From the NCBI GenBank assembly GCA_932294295.1, contig OW028573.1:57513829-57577828 (forward strand): 64,000 nt of DNA, read 5' to 3'. Each line of letters starts with the position of its first letter. The first letter of the stretch is position 1. The DNA comes from Alitta virens (Eukaryota; Annelida; Polychaeta; Phyllodocida; Nereididae). A program made the position numbers and the translations under genes. Positions 32,560-50,241 of the stretch are shown here, piece after piece. Under the pieces are notes generated by a model, which saw only the letters and a list, made by a program, of their open reading frames with translations, ran no database searches and was not told the DNA's origin.

Positions 32560-33960
32560 AGATCATTTATTTCCAAACAGAAAAAAATAATATTGCATAT
32601 GAAGTATTAGAAACAGAAATTGTAATTGGTCTGCACAAAATGTATGACAAGCGACATTTAATTGACATTATTCACAGGCCAGGATATTATGTTAGCTATG
32701 ATGAATTTGTCTGATTCAATACAGCTCTTGCAGAGAAACAGGTCAGCACTATCCAGTCTGAAGTGTATATATAGACAGAAGAATACCTTGCAATGAAGGT
32801 GGAGCACTAGTCCAAGTAGCAGATGACAATGTTGATCACCATACTGAGAAAATTGATGGAAAGGACACACTGCATGCCACGGCAAGGATAGTGTAATGGC
32901 TATAGCCTCACCAGATGGGTATGTTTCAAGAACCAAACCAAAGTCCTGAACCACCTCTTAGAGAAAGGGCTATGGAAAGAATTGAGTCACTGGTTATTGG
33001 TGACAGTTAATGATCTGGCTTGGATCTTTCATCGAAATCTCCATCGTTCCATTGTACATCCGTTACCTTTTGAACCACAGCCTTCTGCCAATCAAGTCAT
33101 ACTGACCAAACCAGCTGCAAGAAAGTTACTCGGAGTATGAAACCCTGCAATACGAAAAATGGGCTTTTGAAATCTGGCGGGGTATAACTGCTGTATACCA
33201 TTTGATTTTCTGGGCAACAGCATGTAATTGCTGGTCAAAGGTTTGGATAGCTGAACTCTGTTGAAAAGTTGCACTCATTTGTTGGTTCTGCTTCATTATT
33301 GTAAACACCGTGGTCATGTCTGATGGAGCTGTGCTGCAGTACATTGTCTACTTCAGAATATCAGAGCAGAAAGAGAAAGTGATTTAGTTCTCTCCATTCT
33401 GTCAGTTCCATGCTACCCTACATGTTTTTACAGAGTGCATAATTACTCTCGTTACCTGCCCACCTATCTATTGGATATGACAGAGCTAACTCATGTGTTC
33501 TAAAGTCTTCCAGAGAAGGAACATTTTCCATTACAGAAACCTCTCACAAATTGAATGGCATCTGGTCAGACATGGCTGCTGAAAAGACAGTCATTCGTGA
33601 TACACATGTACCAAAAGTGTAAGTGGGATAATTGGGTTTACTCGGAAAGAAGCTGCTGTTGTACGATGGATCCTAACAAGACATATTCTGGGGCAGTATG
33701 CCTCTTGTCTGGACTAGAGATGTGTGTTTCATGAGGATGTAACTCCTTCTCATGAGCAACTCAAGCCAAGGATGACCACGGATAAGAACAGGATGTATCC
33801 AAGATTATTCAGCATGTGTGCACAAACATGACTGACTCGTTAGACATAAGTGGTCATCCTGACTCAAAATTAATTCATCTTGCAACAGGATTTCATGCTT
33901 CAGAAAACGTTCAAAGATCACCTTTACATATAGAGGCAAAGAGGACTGGATGCCGCCAAG
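32560..33960 (+). pseudogene. Decayed copy of the AFTGCD repeat-protein family, N-terminal and middle parts
   Basis: Plus-strand phrases in several frames: RPGYYVSYDEFV, then VQVADDNVDHHTEKIDGKD, matching the A-D-N-.-D-H-N-.-.-T-.-D-G-.-.-T-F-H motif, and later GIWSDMAAEKTVIRDT, matching the W-T-D-M-.-.-E-Q-.-I segment. Frameshifts and stops occur throughout. The three copies in this window cover different parts of the same protein. Confidence 0.6.
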
Positions 33961-35023
33961 CCAAGAACTTCATTACAACATCTTGCAGACTATAAGAACT
34001 TTTAGCAAACTAATCCCAAGTCGAAGTTAGATACTTTCTCTTCGATGCTATAAAAAAAACCTTAACCTCGAAGGCAAGAAGGGTCTAAGCTACTTGGATG
34101 CAGAACTGGTGTTCAGAAGAGCCTTGACCTTGACAAAGATTAGAGATGGTGTTAACATTGAATCGGTTCTTAGCTTGACATCTGTTCCTACAGGTCTCTT
34201 TACTGTTTTATTCTTGTCCGACTAAATAAAATTTATCTTATCTTAGCTTATCTTGTTCCATGAAGTTGGTTCTGGTATGAGGTCAAACAAAAAGGCAGAT
34301 CTTCTGCACAGCCTGAAGAAAATGTCAATATTTTTTAATATATTTTTTTTACAAAGTGATCACAGTAAGATTAGATCTCATATTAATTATTTTTGTGAGT
34401 TTTTGTTTTAGCTGTGCTGCAGTACATTGTCTACATGCACAGTAGTCAGGCACCAGTCTAGAACTTTTTAGCCAACAGCCAGTTGCAAATAGATTTCAGT
34501 TAGATGGGTAGTGTGGAACAATAAGACACCTTTTTCGTTTTCAATCATAACAAATTATAAAATCAGGAAATTACTGGCATCCGACCTTAGATGTAGGTTA
34601 TATTGTTGTGCATACTTTCCAGCAGTTTCTACCTTGTATAAGATAAGTTATATAACACATGTCAATGCCAATCATTTGTTTCATTGTTCCCCGTTGGTGG
34701 GGTACTGTGAGACAAGCTAAGGGGTAGAGTCAACTTGCTCACAAGGGGGAGTGCAAGTCGGGGTGCACTTCAGTATCCAACTATGATGCCATCATCTTCA
34801 AATACTGAATAAGCTTTGCAAACTCATATGGATAAAAAAAATACTTTACCTGGTGTAAAAACCAAAAGGTGAACTTTCAGACACCTCTTGCAGGCAAAGT
34901 AACATTTTAGTGGTTTTGCAGTGTTGGACCAAATCCCTAAAGGGCATTTTTATAACTTCACCATGTTGAAACTATGGGGCTTGTCTCACTGTTCCCAGTA
35001 ACTCACTGTTCCCCACTCTCCCC
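33961..35023. other. Non-coding DNA with a LINE-like tail
   Basis: 34190-34256 ends in TTTATCTTATCTTAGCTTAT, a short tandem tail; a similar TCTTATCTTATCTTA run is at 10503-10519. Both look like 3' ends of one LINE family. No gene seen. Confidence 0.4.
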
Positions 35024-35607
35024 TAAAGGAGGTTCTCACATAGCCGGTTTTCCTGGTGAAGTCGTATTGCTCTCGTAGAATGATGAAATATTAGGTAAAG
35101 TTGGGCATCCGTACTGCAACCGTAGTTATCAGGAGGTTGTGGTAGAAGACGGTGAACACACTTACTCGATTCCTCGCAGTCGTCCCTGAACCAAGAACTG
35201 CCAAAATCGACGGATGTTTTGCTCATGTTCAAAACTTCCGTAGAAAACTCGCGGGTGATTGTTTATAGTTAGCAACCGTAGTGAAGCCGTCATTGCCATA
35301 GAGGCACTCTTGGCATACACCAAGCCACACGTGAGACACTCGTAGAAGCCAGCGGGTTAACCGTCGCACACGTGGGTGTCAAGAACCTGGTGAGAGAGGT
35401 ACGTGTGCGACGATTAAACCGTCGGCTTCTATGTGTGCACTCACAGTACACGGATAAGTCACTAGTTTCTACGTATAGAAAAATCAATACCTACGTATGC
35501 TACGTGTGACTCACGTGTGCCATGAGTAAGTCACCGGCTGCTAGGTAAACGACGGGTGAAGGACGGTTGCAGGGCCGGTTGGCTCGTAACGTGACCTCGG
35601 CCAGCAG

Positions 35608-35642
35608 TATATAATCATTCGCAGTGAGGCAAACTTCATTCA
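35608..35642 (+). promoter_or_regulatory. TATA and cap box of the second Harbinger's gene 1
   Basis: TATATAA at 35608-35614 and TCATTCA at 35636-35642, with the A of TCA 30 nt from the TATA start. This is the same arrangement as at 22627-22662, conserved while flanking sequence has diverged. Confidence 0.6.
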
Positions 35643-35716
35643 CACCTCTGCCTTTGATAGAAACTGATCGACCTCGTTGCTGTTCCTGTTTGCTGATTCA
35701 ACTTCACCATAGCACC

Positions 35717-35911
35717 ATGGGAACCAAGAAGAGGCGCAATCTTGGAAAGAAAAAAGTCACAGAAGAAGAGCCTTCTGCACTTGACTCTGGGGAAAAATTG
35801 TTTAAGTCTGAAGAATCCAGTGTTCCTGCAGCTCCTGCTAGTCCTGCCAGTTCTACTTATTACGCTCCTGCCAAGTCTCCTGCCAGGTCTCCTGTTAGTG
35901 TTATTGTTTAA
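35717..35911 (+). pseudogene. 5' remnant of the Harbinger DNA-binding protein gene
   Basis: Starts at ATG 35717 with MGTKKRRNLGKKK, keeps an AKSPARSP motif like the SPxK tail of the intact protein and an A-P-A-S-P-A-S-S stretch, then stops at 35911. The MADF domain is missing. The same promoter and tail organisation shows it is orthologous to the gene at 22717. Confidence 0.7.
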
Positions 35912-36239
35912 CGCCTCATCAGCACCTGAGTGGGCTATGTAGAGGCTCTCTATGGTAAGAGTGATTATCTATAGTTGGTAGTAGAAACCAGAAGCCATCT
36001 ATAGTTGGTAGTAGAAACCAGAAGCATGTAAAAAATCAATAATTGTCTGCGTTGGATAGCTGGAGCAGCTTGTGCAATGCGTACTGTCCTGTTTTAGCCA
36101 CTGGGGATAGAGGACTTCACCCCAAGTGTTTCCACCCTCACCGCGTGGAGGCCCAGGAACTTCGAGGGTGCCAGGTCTCCTGCCAGGTTTTTTTTTCTTG
36201 ATTTGTCCCACAAAGATGTGTACATGGTGAGGATTTGGT

Positions 36240-36255
36240 GGCCTTGAAAAAAGCC
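36240..36255 (-). terminator. Relic of the histone-type stem-loop
   Basis: The minus strand reads GGCTTT-TTTC-AAGGCC followed by ACCAAATCCTC. One original C-G pair is now a T-G wobble, so the stem can still form. The AAAAGAGC element is gone: relative to the intact copy about 14 bases containing it are deleted. Confidence 0.65.
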
Positions 36256-36325
36256 ATACATTTTTGTGCAGTTTTCTTGTTTTTTCTACTGGAACATCTA
36301 CTGGAACAGGAACAGGATAAGGTGA

Positions 36326-36545
36326 TTACTTCTTCAGAGACATCGGAGTCATAAGGAAGGACGAGTTCATCAGCTGGCTCATGTTGAGCGGAGTCGAACT
36401 GGCAGGAAGGTTGTCACTGGCAGACAGCAAGGATCCAACTGAAGGAGGGTTCAAGGAAGAAGAACCAGGCACCACTGGAGAAGGTACAGCAGAGAAGACA
36501 CCCAATGAAGATGAAGGCCCCGGTCCAGAAGCTTCTCAAATCATA
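36326..36545 (-). pseudogene. Inverted 3' fragment of the DNA-binding protein gene
   Basis: The minus strand encodes LPASSTPLNMSQLMNSSF and a TAA at 36328-36326, resembling the TSTPALNISQFLNV end of the intact protein. The stem-loop relic lies about 70 nt downstream in the same direction. Because the 5' remnant (35717-35911) is on the plus strand, this block must have been inverted within the element. Confidence 0.5.
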
Positions 36546-36899
36546 TCGTCTTGCCATGGGACACTTCCTTCTTCTGAGTTGACATAGTCCACCAAGTACA
36601 GTCGTGGCACTCAGGGTAGCATAGTTCCCTCCGATCCTATGTGGTGGCATTTCAGCAATTTCTCCAGCTTCCCACCAAGCCTCAGGATTGACCTGATGGA
36701 TGACTGGATCTTCGTGGTCAAGCATGTTGTTCTGGGTTGTTGGATATCTGATTCTCATGAGGTTGTGGAGGCAGCAGCATGCAAGGACTAAAGATTCCAG
36801 TCTTAGTTTTCTGGGGTATAGTGGTTAGCAGACACCTAAACCTTGATGCCAGGATACCAAAGGCATTCTCCACAATCCACAATTCTTCTGGCTCTGGAG

Positions 36900-37072
36900 G
36901 GTGGGTGGGGTGATTAGGGCTTTACGTCCTGTATTTCGGCACCTGATGGGCTAATTAGGACAGGCAGAGACCATGGCAATGAGACGAAGGATGAAACAGC
37001 CATCCAACTTAGGCTCAACCGGGAATTGAACCCGGGACCCAGCGGTTGGAAGCCCAGAGTGCTACCTTTTCA
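36900..37072 (-). mobile_element. tRNA-derived SINE with target duplication
   Basis: Inserted in the broken transposase and flanked by GGCTCTGGAG at 36890-36899 and 37073-37082. The minus strand starts with a tRNA-like head (GGTAGCACTCTGGGCTTCC, then B box CCGGGTTCAATTCCCGG) followed by a body of about 120 bp. There is no obvious poly-A tail. Confidence 0.7.
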
Positions 37073-37387
37073 GGCTCTGGAGAGTCTGTAATTGTAGATC
37101 CTCTGCTGTTTGGTCATGTTGCGCAGAGGCAGCGGTTTTATCAGCCAGGTTCTCAAAGGGAAGGCATCATCCCCATCGATGAAGTATGGTACAGGTCATG
37201 CTTCCCATGGCATCAATACAATGGGGAAAGTTCCATCTTGCCTCACACAGCTGTGCAACTTCTCTCCACTCTTCTGGTGTTGTTGGACATGAAATGACAT
37301 CTTCTGCATACTCGGCTATGATGGCTTCACACACTTCAGGAATGATGTTGCTGATGGTGTTATGGGCCACTCTGAAGCCAAACATCA

Positions 37388-38325
37388 ACTAGAGCACATA
37401 AGATGTGCAACAAAGGTGGCTGGAGGCTGGTTGTATACATGTTCGACGTCCGTACCATTTGACAGCTGACATTATCAAAGCGAACGTTCGCTAACCACGA
37501 CGACCGGAGTGCATAAGTTCGTCAAAAGTTGATCAAATTTCAGAAAGTATAGATTAAATAAAAGCCAGAACGTCACAGAATACCTTTCTGAACAAAAACG
37601 GTATCCACTCCCTCTGGAAACTGCAAAATTCGCCGTTTTGTAGCCGTACCATTTTGACAACTGACATTTTAATGCGCTCCGTTCACTAACTACGACGAAC
37701 GGAGCGCATTAACTTCGTCAAAAGTTGATGAAATTTCTCAAAGTATACATTAAATAAAAGCCAGAACGTCATAGAATACCTTTCTGAACAATAAAGGTAT
37801 GCATGTCCTCTCGAAACCGCAAAATTCGCCGCGTTATGCGGCAATTTCCACGGGCATTTGGTTCTGTTGTAGCAGTGACCTACATAGCGCGAATACATTA
37901 AAGTAAGGAAAGAGGCCCCCGTTAGGTTTTCAAAATTGAACGACCAATCAACGTTTAGACACTGCTGAATTCCCCGCCGGGGCCTCTTGCCCGAACATGC
38001 GTGAAGCCATACAACGAACTTCGGTCATTTTCATTGGAGCTCGCCATCTTGTTAATCGGAGAGGCACAGTGTGAAAAATGCATGTTTTCACCGGCGATTT
38101 GTACCAACTTCGACTGGACGAAATGCTACCAAAAAGTATACAGCTCTGAAGCAAGTCATCGACTGCCTGCTGACAAAACGCGAAGTCTGTAGAGTCATTT
38201 TTGTGGCGTGAATCGCAGCACACAGAGACTTGTTTCATGCCCATTGACATAACATACGTTTTCAAATTTGCCGCCGACCTAGTTGTAAAAGCGGACACAA
38301 TGCCTTGCCAAGCTGGCTTCCGCGG
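37388..38325. other. Unidentified 0.9-kb insert in the broken transposase
   Basis: It splits the transposase between its FGFRVAHNT and RYLATGNS regions, which are adjacent in the intact gene. 37452-37840 is a 194-bp direct tandem repeat starting GTACCATTTTGACA. The rest contains CCCCGCCGGGGCC and unique sequence. I see no inverted termini or clear target duplication, so its nature is open. Confidence 0.55.
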
Positions 38326-39159
38326 AGCGATGCCTTGTGGCTGTTGCCAGTTGCCAAATACCTCAGGGTGATGGCAATCCTGAGTCCTGACTCCAAAGCT
38401 TTCCTCCAGAAGGAGTCTTGCTTGGTAATTCTAGGCCCAACTTTGGCAAGCAGCTCTTGGAACATGGCTGGCTGCATTCTCACAAAGTTCTGTAGTGGGT
38501 TCCATCCTCCATCAATAGTTCATTCATCAAGCATTCGTATTGGCCCATCTGAGGTCTTCGCAATAGCCATGGCCTCACCCAAAATCTCTTCCTTCTCTTG
38601 ATGACTGCTTGTCTTCTTTCTGCAGCTCTTCTGGACTGTTCTTCATTGTGCATAATAGCCTGTGCAATAGTTGCTAGTTGTACATTTAATTCAAAGCTGG
38701 CCTGATCCAATTTTACAATGGCTGTTGGTTGGTCTACTGCATGTGCCATGGTCCTTTCTCTGTGGTAACAAGGAGCAAAATGAGGGCTAAAGGCAAGCAG
38801 CCACTTATATATTTACATCTGCCCCCTCCACCATGACAGCCGGCCTTCAAACGTAGTACACTTGATACGCCCCTCACAATTACAAGCCTGCGGTTCGTAC
38901 GTAGATGCCGTGGAGTCTTCTGTCGTAAACGTGATTTACCCGTGGCTCACCCGGCATCAGACCGGGCATCATCGGGTTTGGTACGTATCCTACGTGTGTA
39001 AGCCGGGTGTCCGTGATTCACACCTCGCTGCCGCCAACTCACCCATCGCCTTAAGCACCTCCAACAACCTTGGTGAAGTCATCAAAATGGAGTATTACAT
39101 AATTCTACGAGAGCAATATGGCTTCTCCGGGAAAACCGGCTATGTGAGAACCCCCCTAA

Positions 39160-41628
39160 CCCTCGAGGGACCGACTAGTTTTTAAAAAGTGACGATGTGA
39201 GGAGACCTGGTGGGCAAGGGACCCACTGGACTAACCAAAATGCAGGGAGGAGCTGAGGAGACCCAGTGGTGGGATACCCATAAGATACTGAAGAATAATC
39301 ATGTTAGCAAATAGGACGGACCAGTTCTGACCCGGAAGTGCTAACAATACATGACATCACCAATGCGCAAGATGACGTCATTAATAACTGGGCTGTAGTG
39401 ACATTATATGTATTGTACGAGTACTTTCGGGTCACATGAGAACTGGCTGCTAAAGTGCATGCAGCACAACAAAAGAATAGCATGCAATGCATGCAAGAGC
39501 CCTCAAGATCAATATAGATACACATGTACTATAGTGTACTAGCTCATCTTGTCTAAATAAAACTCTAACAAAATTAGCTATTACGTGTCTGTACAATAAA
39601 GGATGGCTGAGATATGAGGATTCGTTGTCACACATGATTGGCAGGAGTTGGAGGGGGAGGCTTCAGGTGGAGAGGCAACGACTGGCAACATGGCATCAGA
39701 GTACGAGAATAGCTCTCCCATCGAGTCCCATGACAGGGTCATGCTAAGGGCTGTGAAATTAGCTGCAGAAGCAAAGCACTTCTCTCAGCATTTGCTGCCG
39801 CTGCAAACTTCTTGCTTTATGGAGCTGTGGAGTTTGCAGATGTACGGACTTAGCATTTGCTGCAGCTGTGGACTTTACAGCTGCACAGCAGGAAATTACA
39901 CCCTACTGAAGTCATAGGCCTACAGAAAACCCATGTAAATGTCACACGAGTTGAACACTGAACAAGCTTTGATGAAAATCACATGCTGTCAAATTCGCAG
40001 TTAGCACAGAGGCATATCTGGTACTCTCCCAAATGAGTGACAAGCTTTCAGCAGTTTCATGAGCAGTGTAAAGGAGATACACCTGTATTTTTAGAACGAC
40101 TTTATATTGTTGTGAAATGGTTGATTTTTCTAAAGGAAAGTCACCAAGAATTGCCACATTCCATTTAATTGGATGAAATTCACACCTCGTAAATCTGGAA
40201 GTTTTCATTTGAAAGCTTTCATAAAGGCCTAAGCACAGAGCAACACATTATGTGTTGCAACAGGCAAAACTGGTCTAGAACCAATGGAGGCTGGTCAATT
40301 TTATGAAGAAAAAAGACAAGAAAACACAAAAATTGTGGGTACTTTAATATGTAATAAACATCAGTGTAAAAAAAAACTTAACTTAAACTTCACTTCATAG
40401 CACTCAGTCATTTTTTCTATTTATGTACATCATGCAACAATTATTCAACTTGTCATACATAAATCCTAACACACACAATACTTACAACTATACAAATTAC
40501 AATGTAACTCGAAAGTAACAACCCAGAAAACAAGCATAGTTGGCCCAACATGGGCTCGATGTCAACCTGGTTTTGCCAATGTTGGACCAACGTGACATTT
40601 TTCCACAGAAAGTTTGACAAACACAATGCATATGTATATCACAGTTTGCAGATACATTTTTACAAAGCCAGCAATAGTTGTATTTATATATATATATATA
40701 TATATAGATTCATCCAGACATCAAGCATTTCATGTTTTATTTTATTTTACTTAATTTATCATTTAGCCCATCACTTAAGATAAATGGTACGGAGAAATTT
40801 ACATAAATGTGTAAACACCTCTTTTACAGAATCTGTAACTTTGCAGCCTACTTTTTTTACAATGTGAGTAACAGAAATTAACAAAGAAAATGTCTCGCCC
40901 GTGTTCCAACATACTTGGGACTACCGTAGTGTGTGGTCAAGTGTGTTTCATGGATGAGAATAGGCCTAAATTTTGATTAAGTACAATGACAAAGACAGTA
41001 GCGCCTAGACACAAAAATAGAGATACAATTCTCCTATTTCATGGTTACTTTCATCATAATATTAACATAAAATTGCATAATAAAATACTGCAGCTCTCTA
41101 TTGTAACCGACTATCTGAACAACTCCGATAAATTTCTTGAAAAGAGGTCAGAAGCACTTGTAACCCTTTACAAATCTATTATAAATATCATACATATATA
41201 TTGTTATTAACATTAGAATGGGATATCAGTGACCTGTGATATTTTGCAAATATTTCTAAGATCACAGCACATCCATCTATTCCTATTGAAATGTCACTTC
41301 AAATTGTTTTAAACAGACTTCTATGTTTCTTTTCTTTTTTTTCCTTGTAAGGTCACATACCTGAATTTTTCTAGCATCTTTAAAGGCACAATACTTGATC
41401 AAATATAACTAAATGTACCAGGATTACAATTTTCATAATTACAGGTGGTTATCATGATATTCCGCAATAAACCATAAACATCTGCCAATGTCATACTGCC
41501 AAACATAAGATTTGAAATCCCATAGCATGGTATTAAATACTAAAAATGTCTCTTAAGAGATGCTTCCCAGATGCAAGTGTTCTTGTGTTCAGGTTTTGAA
41601 AACTGTTCTTCTGCTGTTCACACTCAGA
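39160..41628. other. Intergenic DNA
   Basis: No supported gene. 39640-39920 has an open frame without recognisable features. A TATATA run lies at 40684-40705. The 3' untranslated region of the LEPROT-like gene ends somewhere in the right part. Confidence 0.45.
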
Positions 41629-43412
41629 TCACCACATACTGTAGTCAAAGTCATCATTAGCAAACACAAAGAAGTACCCTAAAATTGTCAAGAACACAAC
41701 AGTATTTCCTGCCATCACCAGCCCACAGGCACCCCACTGGATCTGAAACATAATTTGCAATAATAACAAGCTTGGGATTTTTATTTCCTCATAAAGCATA
41801 TACCTTTGATGATGGTATTGATGGGACAATATATTCAACTACAGTACACTGTAATCTATATATGGGGTATTACATAATTACATAATATTGTACTAAAACT
41901 ACAGATCTTTTTTTTTGTTTTTTACAGGTGCACATATTTTTCAACTTAGATGAAAGGCATACCACTGGGCCATCTATTGGTGTGTGAGCTAGAACAACTG
42001 GTAGACCATAAGCTGATATAACTATCCCCGCAGTGATGAATACAGAACACTCTATAAGAGCACTGCTGGCTTCCACACTGTCTGCATATCGTCGGGCAAT
42101 CATGGTAGGTATTGGACTTAGGATATAGAAGAATAGCACAAACATAGGCCACCAATTACTGAAATGAAGAAAAAATTTTAAATGATTTATAACGGTTGCT
42201 GTCATGTTATTTGTGACATATCTGTACATTAAATAACATGGATTCAGTTTTTTTTAAATCCAGCTTACTTGAATTGTGGCAGCGCACATCCTAGCACAAG
42301 CATAGTAATGCCAACTGCAGCAGCAAATGCAAGTGATATAAGGCTGCAACAGAGAGTAAAGAGTTTAACATGTTACAAAGTTAATGACGTATAATGCTAT
42401 TCATCAGGCTCTTGTGTAACTGCTAAACATTACATGTAAAACAGGGTAAATTATGTAACTGATGCTTTTAAAATTCGATAACAAAGTAGAATGAGTGGCA
42501 AATATTCATGATTTTTGACATGTGTTTTAAAAACATCACTTGAAGCACTCTCAATGAATATTGGCTGGTAAGTCATTCCACAAAGCCAAGCCTATTATTT
42601 GCTCGCGTATTAATTAATGTCATTACATTGTGTAATTCACAGGCTACATGTGGTGATTGAGTTACATAGATAATCTAGTGCATTGCCATGAATACTATTA
42701 TACATCAAAGTTGCTAAATAATAATCATTTTTTTTGCAAGCTTTTGTGACACAGTTGAAAATAAAACTAGTATCCACAAAAATAACATGGTGACTGTGTA
42801 GTGTGCACATCTTATCGCTGTCATGAATCATCTCAAGAGAAAAAAAAAGTCATATTACTCACGCTGCATGAGGTCCACACATGAAAGTAAAAACACAATG
42901 ATACAATTAATTAGATATATTCAGTCATTTCAGAAATAGACAAGATACGAAGTGCTGGGTACATACATATATATATATAATATTATAAATATAGTTTCAT
43001 TTGACAAACTGGATATCAGGAATTGATACATGTGTCAAGTGCATACAGTGATTTAATTCCACAGCAACCTTTGTGGAGTTTATGAAAACTGGAATTATCA
43101 TAATTACGAACTTGACAAGAAGAGGAAAATGGGATAACATATTGGTGAAAATGAGTCAGTCGCCAGAGAAGCACCTGATTGTCACTCACAACATTTACAC
43201 TGGTGGCAACAAACAGCATCACTTCCACACAACTGTCAAATCAAGAAAAAAAAGTGGAATTCCGAATTTCTGCCTCATGTACCATTATTTAACCAACGCA
43301 AATATATTTCTGAACCTGTAAGAATGGAAAGCTTAGTATTCTCAGCCCATGACATCTTAATTTTCGTAAATTTGTGTGATTTCTCTAACCACCCACCTTT
43401 TATTCCTGCCAT
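41629..43412 (-). CDS. LEPROT: LEPROT / VPS55-family endosomal membrane protein
   Basis: Homologue of leptin-receptor overlapping transcript proteins (LEPROT/LEPROTL1, yeast Vps55), small four-helix membrane proteins of Golgi and endosomes that affect receptor trafficking. Exons: 43412-43393 (20 nt), 42343-42269, 42158-41963, 41742-41629, giving 134 residues (human 131). The start MAGIK matches the vertebrate proteins. Further matches are [37 protein letters not shown], and [17 protein letters not shown] followed by the acidic aromatic end DDFDYSMW. The first donor must be gtggtt at 43392 to keep frame; the stronger-looking gtgggt 3 nt earlier would shift it. Divergent from VCP across about 300 bp. 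Which of the two vertebrate paralogues it matches cannot be said. Confidence 0.9.
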
Positions 43413-43709
43413 CTTGATGTTGTTTACGTCATCGAAGTTTGTGTACAGCGAAAATATCTTTTTTCAAAAAATGCTATAGTTTCATAGTTTTACTATGCCA
43501 AGTTTAATGGCTCAATATATAAATGTTTCATATTATGATCTTTAAAAAAAATTGTAATATTCTTAAATAGCCAATCATCGATTCCCGCATAACCATGACG
43601 TTGCACCACACGTGTCGAATCGGCCATATTAGAAGCCACAGTGACAGAGCAAAGAAACCGGCGTCTTACACAGCTTACTTTGAAGAGAAAAGTTTACAAG
43701 ATCAAGAGC
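43413..43709. promoter_or_regulatory. Shared divergent promoter region of LEPROT-like and VCP
   Basis: 297 bp separate the two start codons. The interval has a CCAAT box (gccaatcatcg, about 43569) and several TGACG-like steps (about 43425 and 43597), and no clear TATA box. The 5' untranslated regions of both genes lie here. A bidirectional housekeeping promoter is inferred from the arrangement. Confidence 0.55.

Positions 43710-50241
<6,532 letters not shown>

Larger units (their letters stand above)
36546..38749 (-). pseudogene. Broken Harbinger transposase
   Basis: Pieces in coding order: 38749-38480 (MAHAVDQPTAIV... through FWVRPWLLRRPQMGQYE), 38483-38330 (MRMQPAMFQELLAKVGPRIT, then RYLATGNS), 37388-37200 (FGFRVAHNTISNIIPEVCEA to RWNFPHCIDA) and 36880-36546 (IRYPTTQNNMLDHEDP and the C terminus). 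The DDE region after the first Asp is largely deleted. Interrupted by the SINE at 36900-37072 and the insert at 37388-38325. Clearly homologous to the intact protein at 25079-26404, and dead. Confidence 0.85.
35027..39156. mobile_element. Second Harbinger copy, broken and rearranged
   Basis: The left end is AGGAGGTTCTCACATAGCCG and the right end, read inward on the minus strand, is GGGGGGTTCTCACATAGCCG. TAA lies outside both (35024-35026 and 39157-39159). Termini stay similar for about 70 bp. It contains the start of the DNA-binding protein gene, an inverted piece of that gene's 3' part, and a broken transposase on the minus strand interrupted by a SINE and a 0.9-kb insert. It is a relative of the 22-27 kb family, not a direct copy, since the termini and subterminal sequences differ. 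Confidence 0.85.
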
